DNA of 64,000 bases from Cytobacillus stercorigallinarum (GTDB lineage Bacteria; Bacillota; Bacilli; Bacillales; Cytobacillaceae). The notes under the pieces were generated by a model. That model worked only from the letters and a program-made list of their open reading frames with translations, was not told the origin of the DNA and searched no databases. Below, in pieces: positions 17,519 to 26,489 of this stretch; positions within the stretch are counted from its first letter, which is position 1, and each line of letters starts with the position of its first letter. Both the position numbers and the translations under genes were made by a program. Location: positions 310,647 to 374,646 of the forward strand of contig NZ_JACSQT010000003.1 of NCBI RefSeq assembly GCF_014836495.1. The letters are read 5' to 3'.

Positions 17519-18271
17519 TCAGAGCCACTTAAATGTTTTAATTGTAATTAGATAAAAAACAATACTTAAGCCAAGTATAATTGAAATATTCCCTAAGATT
17601 GGCAACTTTCCATCGAAATCAAATAATATCTGGTGGTAAATATCTGTAAGGTATGTAAACGGAATAAAGTAAGAAATCGTTTCAAATATATCAGGTAGTA
17701 TATACAATGGAAGCATAGCTCCACTTAACATAATAAGAGGCATCATTCCAACGCTTAATACACCAGATGCCAATTCTGTATTGTTAAATAGTCCCCCCAT
17801 TAAAAAACCTAAAATTAATATGAAACACATACCTAATAAAGAAATCAGTAAAAAAGGAATGATATTAGATACGTTTAGTACATCTAAAAATACACCTACG
17901 ATTACAAAAATAAGAATTTGTACTGCGGCTAAAATCAGGCGAACCATGATTTGGGAAATCACAAATGTACTTTCCTTTAGAGGGGTGGTTCTAAATGTCT
18001 TGAGGATTCCCTTTTCTCTCATTTCAATAATTGGTTCCGATGTTCCGAGAAATCCGATAGAAATCAATGCAAAAATGAGAATACCCGGAAATAAATATTC
18101 AATAAAAGAAAGTCCAGATTCTACTGATGGCCCCATGATAGAGCTCATACTATAAAATAACACAAGAAAAAAGAGAGGAAAAAACAATGTAAAAAACAAA
18201 ATTTTAGGCTCGCGAATAATCTCTTTTAGACCAGAGATCATTAAATTTTTCACAACATTTTGACTACTCAT
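17519..18271 (-). CDS. ABC-2 type transporter permease
   Basis: A 250-residue membrane protein of the ABC-2 family with six predicted segments. The cytosolic stretch MREKGILKTFRTTPLKESTF between TM2 and TM3 and the MLSGAMLPLYILPD extracytoplasmic loop near residue 190 are typical of drug/bacteriocin-type exporters. Its start is 3 bases past the stop of the ATPase gene, so the two form one transporter. Because the ATPase has an altered P-loop (see 18275-19048), the pair may be inactive. ClbS-like remnants flank the pair on both sides. Confidence 0.85.
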   Translation of the reverse strand: MSSQNVVKNLMISGLKEIIREPKILFFTLFFPLFFLVLFYSMSSIMGPSVESGLSFIEYLFPGILIFALISIGFLGTSEPIIEMREKGILKTFRTTPLKESTFVISQIMVRLILAAVQILIFVIVGVFLDVLNVSNIIPFLLISLLGMCFILILGFLMGGLFNNTELASGVLSVGMMPLIMLSGAMLPLYILPDIFETISYFIPFTYLTDIYHQILFDFDGKLPILGNISIILGLSIVFYLITIKTFKWL

Positions 18272-18274
18272 TTC

Positions 18275-19048
18275 CTAATCAACCTCTTTCCTTAGATTAC
18301 TCCCAGTTAAGTATAAGAATACATCTTCTAATGAGTCAGAAGTTTTTTTCCTATGGGTATTTATAATCTCTTTAGGTGTCCCAGAAACTATTATTTTTTT
18401 GTCATGTAATATTGAGATACGGTCACAAAGTTTTTCTGCTTCCTCCATATAGTGAGTAGTTAATACAATTGTACAACCTTCATTCCTAATCCCTCGAAGA
18501 ACATTCCAAATTAATTGCCTTATTTGAGGATCAATTCCCGTGGTAGGTTCATCCAAAATGATTAAACTAGGATTGCCGATTAAAGCCAACGCTACCAATA
18601 ATCTTTGTTTTTGGCCGACAGATAAATCTTTCACCCTTTTCGCCGATATTTCTGTCAACTCAAGCAATTCCATTATTTCTTTTGGTTCCATTGTCTCTTT
18701 ATAAAAACTACTAAACAAATATATTGTTTCATTAACTGTTTGCCTAGGTAAAAGGTTAGCTACTTGGGGTTGAATCCCGATATGTTTCATCAATTCTTCT
18801 CTATTTATACTAGAGTCAAAGTTTAATAGGCGAATTTCACCTTGATCAATTTCGTTAAAACCGACAATACTTTCAATCAATGTGGTCTTTTCTGCTCCAT
18901 TTCTACCAATAATCCCATGTATCTCTTTTGCATGAATATTGAGATTTAAGTTTTCAATAACTTTTTGGTTTTTAAAACTTTTAGTTAAATTTTTTACACT
19001 AATACTGAATTCATCATCATCGATTGTCTTCATTAGAGTATTAGACAT
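18275..19048 (-). CDS. ABC transporter ATPase with altered Walker A
   Basis: A 257-residue ABC ATPase of the DrrA/CcmA type. The signature LSVGQKQRLL, Walker B SLIILDEPTTGID and switch LTTHYMEEAE are intact. The Walker A reads GRNGAEKTT instead of GRNGAGKTT: the invariant glycine before the lysine is glutamate (GAA for GGA on the coding strand). This should badly impair ATP binding. ATG at 19048 follows GGAGG. The C-terminus SLEDVFLYLTG is family-typical. Probably a once-functional exporter in decay, though a sequencing error would also explain it. Confidence 0.82.
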   Translation of the reverse strand: MSNTLMKTIDDDEFSISVKNLTKSFKNQKVIENLNLNIHAKEIHGIIGRNGAEKTTLIESIVGFNEIDQGEIRLLNFDSSINREELMKHIGIQPQVANLLPRQTVNETIYLFSSFYKETMEPKEIMELLELTEISAKRVKDLSVGQKQRLLVALALIGNPSLIILDEPTTGIDPQIRQLIWNVLRGIRNEGCTIVLTTHYMEEAEKLCDRISILHDKKIIVSGTPKEIINTHRKKTSDSLEDVFLYLTGSNLRKEVD

Positions 19049-19234
19049 AATTCCCTCCAATATCAAATTTTTAATTGTTCATACTTTGTTAATGTCTTCA
19101 TAAAAATTTTAAAAGCACTCCAAAAACGATAGCCGATTCTTTTTACCACAAGTAAAATATACCATATAATGTTAAAAAATGTTTATTTGATTACTAAAAT
19201 TTTTATTTTATTTTTAAAAGCTAGTGGATTACAC

Positions 19235-19316
19235 GAATGGTTTGTTGGCAATGGGGGAAAGGTAAAAAGATTGTTGCAGAAATCAATACAATGGATTTGG
19301 TGATAAGCGTAAATAG
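19235..19316 (+). pseudogene. Second ClbS/DfsB 3'-end fragment
   Basis: About 80 bases match the 3' end of the ClbS pseudogene at 17240-17325 (shared ATCAATACAATGGATTTG versus CTCAATACAATGGATTTG, and GCGTAAATAGTTTTAGA after it). One extra G shifts the frame. It is the residue of a paralogous copy on the other side of the ABC exporter genes. Confidence 0.6.
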
Positions 19317-19468
19317 TTTTAGAATGTTCCTGCGTTACTAATTTTCTTGTTCTGAGCCTTTTTTCGCTTTGAACTTTGGCAATACGTTCGATTGCGGCCA
19401 TTCACTGATTTTTAAACGCAAGTAAATCATCTGCCGCCATAAACGATGAAGTCGATGACGCCACATAA

Positions 19469-19505
19469 AAAAGCCCCCCACTAGAACTTCTGTGAGGGGC
19501 ATCTT
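19469..19505 (-). terminator. Intrinsic terminator of the peptide ABC importer operon
   Basis: AAAAGCCCCCCAC...GTGAGGGGCATCTTT forms a strong stem. On the minus strand it is followed by a T-run, just past the binding-protein stop at 19519. Confidence 0.8.
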
Positions 19506-19518
19506 TCGTTTCTCTCCA

Positions 19519-21318
19519 TTATTCAGCTTGATACTTACCTAAGAATTCCTTCACTTTATCCGCATCGGCTTTTAATTCATTGCCAGTGTCTACGAGTGGA
19601 CTTACTGTAGATGAGGCTTTGAGTTTATTACCTTGGTAGTAATCAATGATTTCCTCTTGGTTGATTGAGTAAAGCACAGCTCTTCTTAGATCGGCACTTT
19701 CAGAAACGGCACGACCTTCTGTATTGAATAGAAGGTAGGATACAGCATTACTTGGAATGCTTTGTAATTGTAATTTGCTATCGCCTTCCACTGTTTCATA
19801 TTTATTTTCTGGAACGCTGTATTGAATATGTGTTTCTCCGTTACGTAAGGCAGATAGTGAGCTATCGATATCGGCAATGAATCGAACGTTTACTTGGTTA
19901 ATGTTTGGTTCATTTTCGGTACCTGTCATATAGCCTGGGTTTTTGTAGAATACAGCTTCATAATCATTTTTATGAGATAAGATGTATGGGCCACTTGCAT
20001 ATAACGTATTGTCATAGCTATCGCCTTCAGTTATTGTGTTTTGGTCACCATAAGCGATGTCCTTGTTTACATCAAAGTCTTCTACTTTATACGTATTGAT
20101 TGATTCGACTTGTTCTTTTGATACAATACCTGCTGATTGGTGCGCAAGATAGTTTAATACTTGTGGGAAAGGTTCAGTTGTTGTTACCTTCACCACTTGG
20201 TATTTACCTGACGCATTGTCTGCTGCATTATCTTCAGCCACTAACTCGGCAATCTCTGTTTCTAAGCCTTCTTCAAGTGCTGCTTTAACCGTTCCCTCGC
20301 CGCCTGAAGTTTGTACCTTTTCTAATTCTGAAACATCTGTCACCACTTCAGCTGTTTCAATATGCTCATGTAAGCTATATGTGCGGTGATCTGGTACAGA
20401 ATTTTTGTCTTTCGCACGTTCTAGTGAGAAGACAACATCCTCTGCACCAACAAGATCATCTGTTTCTTCTACTTTTTTATCAGTAACTTTGGCAAAATTA
20501 ACATCATCTCTTAATAAGAAATAATACTCAGAATTGCCGTCTGCAATACTAAAATTACGAGATAGGGAACCATCAGCCGTAACAACATCATCATCTGTTA
20601 AGTTTACAAGGCGAATATACATATTCGAATTTAACATATTGATCGAACCATCATTCCCTTTAATTGGATCAAGGGAAGTTAATGTTGAAAGTGTTTGTGA
20701 CAATACGAGTGGATCTGTTTCTCTCTTCGCTTCATCTTGGAAATCAATCGTTTCCCATGCTAAAGAGCGGGATTTAGAAAGGCGAACAGAATCTGGTACT
20801 AGCACATCTTTATTCAATGCTTGTGTTTTGTATGAGCTATATAATGGTGCAATATAAGCTTTATCAAATACAAGTTTTTCCTCGAATTCCTTATATGTTT
20901 TCGCGTATTCTTCTGGTGTTTCAGTACTTGCTTTATTTATTAACTCATCAATCTCTTTATCAGCCATAATGCTGTAATCTCCGTCGCTAATAAACAATGA
21001 ACGCACAGCGTAATCTGGGTTTCCTGTTACAGTCGTCCAACTTGTTAAAGCAACATCATAGTTTCCTGCATCTTGTTGTGCAGTAAAGCTGCCATAGTCA
21101 GGTTGGATGTTTAGTTTTACATCAAAACCATTTTTCGTTAATTGGTCACGAACAATGTTCATGTCCTCTTCATTACTGCTCATGCCAAGAATCTCTATTG
21201 TTGGCTTAGAGCCATCACCACTACCTGAACCTTCATTCTCAACATCAGATTTTGTATTCACACATCCTGTTAAAATTAATGTAAATATTAACAAGAATGA
21301 TAGTACCGCCTTTTTCAT
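19519..21318 (-). CDS. Family 5 solute-binding lipoprotein with circularly permuted domain order
   Basis: A 599-residue lipoprotein: signal peptide, lipobox LTGC (Cys19) and a Gly/Ser linker. ATG at 21318 follows GGGGGG. Family 5 (Dpp/Opp) proteins normally begin with 'DP..LSQTLSTLTSLDP', 'YYFLLRDDVNF' and 'AEDVVFSLERAKD', and end with 'YDVALTSWTT..GNPDY' plus a final strand. Here residues about 38-193 hold the usual C-terminal part (KPTIEILGMSSNEEDMNIVR, GNYDVALTSW, YIAPLYSSYKTQALN, RSLAWETIDF). Residues about 200-599 hold the usual N-terminal part and stop after VSPLVDTGNELKADADKVKE, where a normal protein would continue into KPTIEIL. The whole fold seems present, reordered. An insert rich in acidic residues lies near residues 350-395. 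It should bind peptides or a related ligand for the permeases upstream. Confidence 0.85.
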   Translation of the reverse strand: MKKAVLSFLLIFTLILTGCVNTKSDVENEGSGSGDGSKPTIEILGMSSNEEDMNIVRDQLTKNGFDVKLNIQPDYGSFTAQQDAGNYDVALTSWTTVTGNPDYAVRSLFISDGDYSIMADKEIDELINKASTETPEEYAKTYKEFEEKLVFDKAYIAPLYSSYKTQALNKDVLVPDSVRLSKSRSLAWETIDFQDEAKRETDPLVLSQTLSTLTSLDPIKGNDGSINMLNSNMYIRLVNLTDDDVVTADGSLSRNFSIADGNSEYYFLLRDDVNFAKVTDKKVEETDDLVGAEDVVFSLERAKDKNSVPDHRTYSLHEHIETAEVVTDVSELEKVQTSGGEGTVKAALEEGLETEIAELVAEDNAADNASGKYQVVKVTTTEPFPQVLNYLAHQSAGIVSKEQVESINTYKVEDFDVNKDIAYGDQNTITEGDSYDNTLYASGPYILSHKNDYEAVFYKNPGYMTGTENEPNINQVNVRFIADIDSSLSALRNGETHIQYSVPENKYETVEGDSKLQLQSIPSNAVSYLLFNTEGRAVSESADLRRAVLYSINQEEIIDYYQGNKLKASSTVSPLVDTGNELKADADKVKEFLGKYQAE

Positions 21319-21349
21319 CTGCTTTCCCCCCTGAAAGTCTTTTAATTTA

Positions 21350-22849
21350 TTAATCAAGCTTAGGGTCAAGTGCGTCACGCAACCCATCCCCAAGAAAGTT
21401 AAACGATAAAACAAGTGCAATAATAGCAATACCAGGGTAAATGGCTAAGTAAGAATGTGATTCCAAATATGCACTACCTACTTTTAAGATATTCCCCCAC
21501 TCCGGTATATGCGGCTCAATTCCTAATCCTAAGTAACTTAAACTACTTGTGGCAATCACTGCGCCTCCGATTGTTAACGTTGCCTTTACAATCATTGGTG
21601 CCAGACTATTTGGGACAATCTGTTTAAAAATAATCGATAAATTACTTGCTCCCAGCGCACGAGCCGACATGACATATTCCATGTTGGAAATCATCAGCAC
21701 ATTTGCTCGCATTGTTCTTGCATATGTTGGAATGGAACCAACACTTAAGGCAATCACTAGTGTCGTTGTGCTTGCTCCGAAAGCTGCGATAATAACAATC
21801 GCAAGTAAAATACCTGGAATCGCATATAAAACGTCTAATAAGCGCATTAAAATATTATCCGTTCGTTTTCCATAATAACCAGAAATCGCTCCTAGAATCC
21901 CACCAACCACAAACGGAATTAAGGTTGATAATACCCCTACAATCAGAGATATTCTCGCCCCAAAGACAATGCGGGAAAAAACATCGCGACCAAAATTATC
22001 TGTACCTAAAGGATAGGCAAGACTCGGCATTTGTAATGTAGCACCATAATTATTTTCAATCGCCATATCATAATCAAAGGTCCAATAACTGCAAATCGAT
22101 AAGGTGAAAATAAACAGAATGAAAAATAATCCTAGCATCGCTGTCATATTACTCGCAATTTTCTCCCATATCGTATACCATTTGGCAACAGTAGATGGCG
22201 TTTTGCTAAGCACTTCTAATAGCATAAATAGACCTAAGGCAAGGGCAAATAAGTTCCCAGTAAATGAAGTGATAATCAATAAAATCCCAACATATAACTT
22301 CCATTTCGGTGACTGGCCTTTATCCTTTATCACAAGGAATAGTACAACCAACTGGAAAACAAAAATGACCAGTAACAGAAACATACCCATTAAAAACGTG
22401 TTCGCTACATACGGTTTAAATAAGTTTAATGCAGATACGGCCAAACAATAGAATTGCGTCATCAACATAAACATTGTAAATAAGTATTGTGGGTTTTTTT
22501 TCTTTTTAATGAGCCCAAATGCAAAAGCGGTTGTGAAAATATTCCCCACCAGTACACTTAATAGCTGAATATAACCCCAAATTCTTGTCGATGCGCGAAT
22601 AACGCCATCTCTTTTCAAATCCCGCTTTACTTGATAAGCAATAAAAGCTTGAATGATAGAGAAAACGGCATAGGCAATAAATAAAGTAAAGAAAAATGGC
22701 TTGATTGCCCCCGCGGAAAAATCAATGCCTGCAAGCAGAAAAATCAGCGTTAAGGCAATCGAGACAACAAGGGCAAAGTTTGCCTGCGTATATTCAGATG
22801 TCGCCTTTAAGGCGAATTTTTTTAACAAGCTATCTTTATGAGTAGACAT
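21350..22849 (-). CDS. Peptide-type ABC permease (DppC/OppC-like) with long N-terminal membrane extension
   Basis: A 499-residue permease, about 200 residues longer than usual DppC/OppC. The C-terminal 280 residues are standard: YPLGTDNFGRDVFSRIVFGA, the EAA loop SARALGASNLSIIFKQIVPN, SYLGLGIEPHIPEWG. The first 215 residues add about six extra hydrophobic segments (VVSIALTLIFLLAG, FFTLFIAYAVFSIIQAFI, GNIFTTAFAFGLI, TFLMGMFLLLVIFVFQLVVL) separated by short basic loops. The upstream partner also carries an extension. The gene sits between the binding protein and the DppB-like permease on one transcript. Confidence 0.87.
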   Translation of the reverse strand: MSTHKDSLLKKFALKATSEYTQANFALVVSIALTLIFLLAGIDFSAGAIKPFFFTLFIAYAVFSIIQAFIAYQVKRDLKRDGVIRASTRIWGYIQLLSVLVGNIFTTAFAFGLIKKKKNPQYLFTMFMLMTQFYCLAVSALNLFKPYVANTFLMGMFLLLVIFVFQLVVLFLVIKDKGQSPKWKLYVGILLIITSFTGNLFALALGLFMLLEVLSKTPSTVAKWYTIWEKIASNMTAMLGLFFILFIFTLSICSYWTFDYDMAIENNYGATLQMPSLAYPLGTDNFGRDVFSRIVFGARISLIVGVLSTLIPFVVGGILGAISGYYGKRTDNILMRLLDVLYAIPGILLAIVIIAAFGASTTTLVIALSVGSIPTYARTMRANVLMISNMEYVMSARALGASNLSIIFKQIVPNSLAPMIVKATLTIGGAVIATSSLSYLGLGIEPHIPEWGNILKVGSAYLESHSYLAIYPGIAIIALVLSFNFLGDGLRDALDPKLD

Positions 22850-22862
22850 GCTGCACCTACTT

Positions 22863-24323
22863 TTAATATTGTTTCATTTTTGAACGTATTCTTGGATCGA
22901 TAAATGCATATAAAATATCAATGAATAAGTTCACTAATGAGATTGTAATGGCAATGTATACAACACCGCCCATAATTGCGGGAATATCAGGGATAAACTG
23001 TTTATCAACAATATAACTGCCAATTCCGCTTATATTAAAAACTTTTTCTGTAACAGCAGCTCCACCGAGCATACCGCCAAACATTAAACCAATTACAGTA
23101 ATAATTGGAATCAATGCATTTCCAAAAGCATGACGCCATAGTATTCGGCGCTCATTAAGCCCCTTTGCTCTTGCAGTAATAATATAATCTTCATGAATGA
23201 CTTCTAGCGTAGATGAACGAGTCATCCGAGCAATGGAAGCCATTAAACCGGTTCCCAGAACAACCGCTGGCATGATGATCGAAAGTAAATTGCCTGGTGT
23301 AAAAGTAGCCGGCAGCCACTGTAACTCAATTGAAAATGTTAAAATAAAGATTAAACCTTGCCAAAAGTTCGGAATCGATAATCCAATTAAAGCTACGAAC
23401 ATGAGCGTATAATCTAAAAACGTATTAGACCTTGTAGCGGAAATGATCCCAATGGGAATAGCAATAACAACCGCTAAAATTAAGGCAATAAACGTTAAAA
23501 ATAATGTAATTGGAATTTTTCTAGCGATGGCATCAACAACATTTTCATTTCCGGCAAAAGAAGCGCCTAAGTCAAATGTAAAAATACCTTGAATGGCTTG
23601 CCATAACTGAACCCAATACGGTTGATCTAACCCATAAATCTGGTTAAATGTTGCGATTTGTTCCTTCGTAGCCGTTACTCCTAAAATATTGGCAGCTGGA
23701 TCAAACGGTGAAATATACAAAATCGTAAACACAAAAAAAGCGACCCCTATAATGACAAACAGGGTGGAAACAAGCCTTTCAAAGATATACTTTATATACG
23801 GATTCATATACAAGAAAATAAGGATATAGAACAATAATCCAGGTATGAACGTAAGGACAACAAATACTGGATGTTTTAATAATGTCCGCATGATACCTGA
23901 GAAAGTTAATTGATTTTCTCCTCGCTGCGCTAATTCCTCTTGCACTTTATCCTCTACTATCTGAAGAAATTCATCTTCTGCTCTCTTTTCAGCTACTTGT
24001 TTTATCTTCAACTCGTCTATCTTTTGCTGAAAGAAAGTTTGCTTTCGCCTTTGCTGTTCTAAATGCTTTGTAATTAATTTTTCTTTTAATCCGGCATCTG
24101 TACATGCTTGATGAAGTTCATGCCATAACCGCTGATAAGCATCATCTTTTCTCTTCATTAGGTAAATAATGAAGCTAATTACATAAACTGGTAAACCTAT
24201 AATCAACATCCCCCATTTTAAAAATGGGTATTGGTTCATTTTCCCAAAGGTTTGACTGAGTGTCGAAAGCACATTTGGAACGCTAGATGAATGTCTTTGT
24301 GGCGCATTTTTCACTGTATTCAT
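22863..24323 (-). CDS. Peptide-type ABC permease (DppB/OppB-like) with N-terminal extension
   Basis: A 486-residue permease. Residues from about 170 are a normal DppB: RLVSTLFVIIGVAFFVFTIL, SPFDPAANILG, YGLDQPYWVQLWQ, the EAA-type loop ITARAKGLNERRILWRHAFG and a C-terminal DPRIRSK. Residues 1-165 are extra: two or three hydrophobic segments around a long charged helix (LITKHLEQQRRKQTFFQQKI, VAEKRAEDEFLQIVEDKVQE) likely to form a cytosolic coiled coil. It is the first gene of the minus-strand transporter operon and is divergent from the ATPase gene across 111 bp. Confidence 0.86.
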   Translation of the reverse strand: MNTVKNAPQRHSSSVPNVLSTLSQTFGKMNQYPFLKWGMLIIGLPVYVISFIIYLMKRKDDAYQRLWHELHQACTDAGLKEKLITKHLEQQRRKQTFFQQKIDELKIKQVAEKRAEDEFLQIVEDKVQEELAQRGENQLTFSGIMRTLLKHPVFVVLTFIPGLLFYILIFLYMNPYIKYIFERLVSTLFVIIGVAFFVFTILYISPFDPAANILGVTATKEQIATFNQIYGLDQPYWVQLWQAIQGIFTFDLGASFAGNENVVDAIARKIPITLFLTFIALILAVVIAIPIGIISATRSNTFLDYTLMFVALIGLSIPNFWQGLIFILTFSIELQWLPATFTPGNLLSIIMPAVVLGTGLMASIARMTRSSTLEVIHEDYIITARAKGLNERRILWRHAFGNALIPIITVIGLMFGGMLGGAAVTEKVFNISGIGSYIVDKQFIPDIPAIMGGVVYIAITISLVNLFIDILYAFIDPRIRSKMKQY

Positions 24324-24360
24324 TCATCCGTTCACCCCCTCTAGTCCCGATAATTCCTAG

Positions 24361-24390
24361 TTGTATACTATATTTTAATTCTAGTATAAT
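24361..24390 (+). promoter_or_regulatory. SigmaA-like promoter of the fused ATPase gene
   Basis: TTGTAT at 24361-24366 and TATAAT at 24385-24390 are separated by 18 bases, about 45 bases before the gene start. The -35 matches four of six consensus positions and the -10 is perfect. Confidence 0.5.
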
Positions 24391-24434
24391 ATGACTGTCA
24401 ATATCGTTCGAGAGTAAACATCAAAGTTTGGTAG

Positions 24435-26204
24435 GTGGAGAATGTGGAACCGTTATTAAAAATAGAAAATTTACAAGTATCCTTTATGTCTCGAGAGAAG
24501 GAATTTGAAGCTGTGAAAGGTGTCAGCTTAACTGTCAATAAAGGAGAAACATTAGGCATTGTCGGTGAATCAGGCAGTGGCAAGAGTGTGACTGCCCGCT
24601 CGATTATGAGACTACTCCCGTCTCCTCCTTCCCTTTTAAAAGACGGCGAGATTATATTTTCCGGTAAAGATCTAGTCAATGCAAGTGATCAAGAAATGGA
24701 AGCGATCAGAGGGAAAGATATTAGCATGATTTTCCAAGATCCGATGACATCGTTGAATCCGACGATGCGTATTGGTCAACAATTAACTGAAACGATGCTT
24801 AAACATACAAAAGGATTACCTAAAACACAAGCAAAGGCTGAAGCAATTGAGCTTTTAAGATTAGTAGGGATTCCAAAGCCAGAAGTTCGTTTTGCTCAAT
24901 ACCCACATGAGTTTTCTGGCGGGATGCGGCAACGGGCAATGATTGCTATCGCTCTTGCTTGTCGTCCTAAGCTCCTGATCGCTGATGAACCAACAACAGC
25001 ACTTGATGTAACTATACAAGCGCAAATACTGAACCTAATGAAGCATATGCAAGAAAAATTTGGCACTGCGATTATTTTAATCACCCATGACCTTGGCGTT
25101 GTTGCTGGCATGTGTGACCGTGTTGTCGTCATGAAAGACGGGGAAATTGTTGAAAAAGGCACCACCGAAGAAATTTTTGAGCAAGCCACTCACCCTTATA
25201 CATTACGATTACTCAATGCTTTACCAAAGCTTCATGAGAAAAAGAAAGCAAAACCAGCTCCGCGTATTAGCGAGCATATTAATGCAAATGAACCTCTTCT
25301 CGAAGTGAAATCATTGAAACAACACTTTGATTTAGGCAAAGGCCAAGTATTGAAGGCAGTTGATGATATTAGCTTCTTTATTCAGCCAGGCGAGACACTT
25401 GGTCTTGTCGGGGAGTCAGGTTCAGGTAAGTCCACAACCGGGCGTGCGATTTTAAGATTAAACGAACCGACCGCTGGTGAAGTGTTGTACCAGGGTATTC
25501 CTGTAAATCAACTAACAGCAAAGGAAATGAAGATGATGCGCAGGCATATGCAAATGATTTTTCAAGATCCTTATGCTTCGTTAAACCCGCGCTTTAAAGT
25601 AATTGATATTATCGGGCAAGCACTAGATATTCATAAGCTTGTAAAAAATAAGCAAGAACGTCGGAAACGCGTTGAAGAATTACTAGAAATGGTAGGTTTG
25701 GAGAAGGAGCATGCAATGCGTTATCCCCATGAATTTTCAGGGGGACAAAGACAGCGAATTGGGATTGCCCGCGCACTCGCCGTTGAACCAAAATTCATCG
25801 TCTGTGATGAACCACTCTCTGCACTAGACGTATCCATCCAAGCACAAGTCGTTAAATTACTTGAAGACTTACAGCAAAAGCTTGGATTAACCTATCTATT
25901 TATCGCCCACGACCTCTCAATGGTCAAACATATTAGTGACCGTGTAGCCGTCATGTTCGGTGGGAAAATCGTTGAACTCGCAGAAAGTGAAGAACTGTAT
26001 GCTAATCCGCAACACCCATATACAAAATCACTCCTCGCTGCCATTCCAATCCCTGACCCAGCGATTGAACGGCAGAAAAAACGCGAGACTTTGTCCGCAC
26101 AAGAAGATCGACGTGAGGCATATCAACTCGATCAAGCTGAACTGGTAGAAGTAACGCCAGGCCATTGGGTAGCGCAGGTGCGGGAGACAGTGGTTGCAAA
26201 ATAA
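24435..26204 (+). CDS. Fused double ABC ATPase (DppD-DppF type)
   Basis: A 589-residue protein with two complete peptide-transporter ATPases in tandem. Domain 1 (about 8-270) has Walker [11 protein letters not shown], signature [12 protein letters not shown] and Walker [13 protein letters not shown]. Domain 2 (about 285-570) has [22 protein letters not shown] and [12 protein letters not shown]. Each ends in the DppD/F-type 'HPYT..LL.A.P' tail that contacts the permease. GTG at 24435 or GTG at 24444 may be the start; the second follows GGTGGAG closely. It is divergent from the permease operon and must power it, since no other importer ATPase is adjacent. Confidence 0.88.
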   Translation: MENVEPLLKIENLQVSFMSREKEFEAVKGVSLTVNKGETLGIVGESGSGKSVTARSIMRLLPSPPSLLKDGEIIFSGKDLVNASDQEMEAIRGKDISMIFQDPMTSLNPTMRIGQQLTETMLKHTKGLPKTQAKAEAIELLRLVGIPKPEVRFAQYPHEFSGGMRQRAMIAIALACRPKLLIADEPTTALDVTIQAQILNLMKHMQEKFGTAIILITHDLGVVAGMCDRVVVMKDGEIVEKGTTEEIFEQATHPYTLRLLNALPKLHEKKKAKPAPRISEHINANEPLLEVKSLKQHFDLGKGQVLKAVDDISFFIQPGETLGLVGESGSGKSTTGRAILRLNEPTAGEVLYQGIPVNQLTAKEMKMMRRHMQMIFQDPYASLNPRFKVIDIIGQALDIHKLVKNKQERRKRVEELLEMVGLEKEHAMRYPHEFSGGQRQRIGIARALAVEPKFIVCDEPLSALDVSIQAQVVKLLEDLQQKLGLTYLFIAHDLSMVKHISDRVAVMFGGKIVELAESEELYANPQHPYTKSLLAAIPIPDPAIERQKKRETLSAQEDRREAYQLDQAELVEVTPGHWVAQVRETVVAK

Positions 26205-26211
26205 TAGAAAG

Positions 26212-26250
26212 AAAAAGCATGAATCTCCGATGAGAGATTTGTGCTTTTTT
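26212..26250 (+). terminator. Intrinsic terminator after the fused ATPase gene
   Basis: AAAAAGCATGAATCTC pairs with GAGATTTGTGCTTTTTT around a short loop, ending in a T-run 8 bases after the stop codon. Confidence 0.8.
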
Positions 26251-26489
26251 GAAGACAACTACTTTTCACTTCAAGGAGAGTTTCAGTTAGTGGAGTGGCA
26301 TCACTAGGGCAAGGGGAGAGAACAGAGTTAACCGTCCCATTTGCTGCAACTACTTGCGAAATGCAATATGATTAGATGATTTTGGAAGTCCCATGCGATT
26401 TTAGGCAAATCGATGCTGACCTCTAAACGAATCTGTATAATACAAATGTATAAACCTCTAATCTTCTTATATTTTTTCCCACTTAAAAA

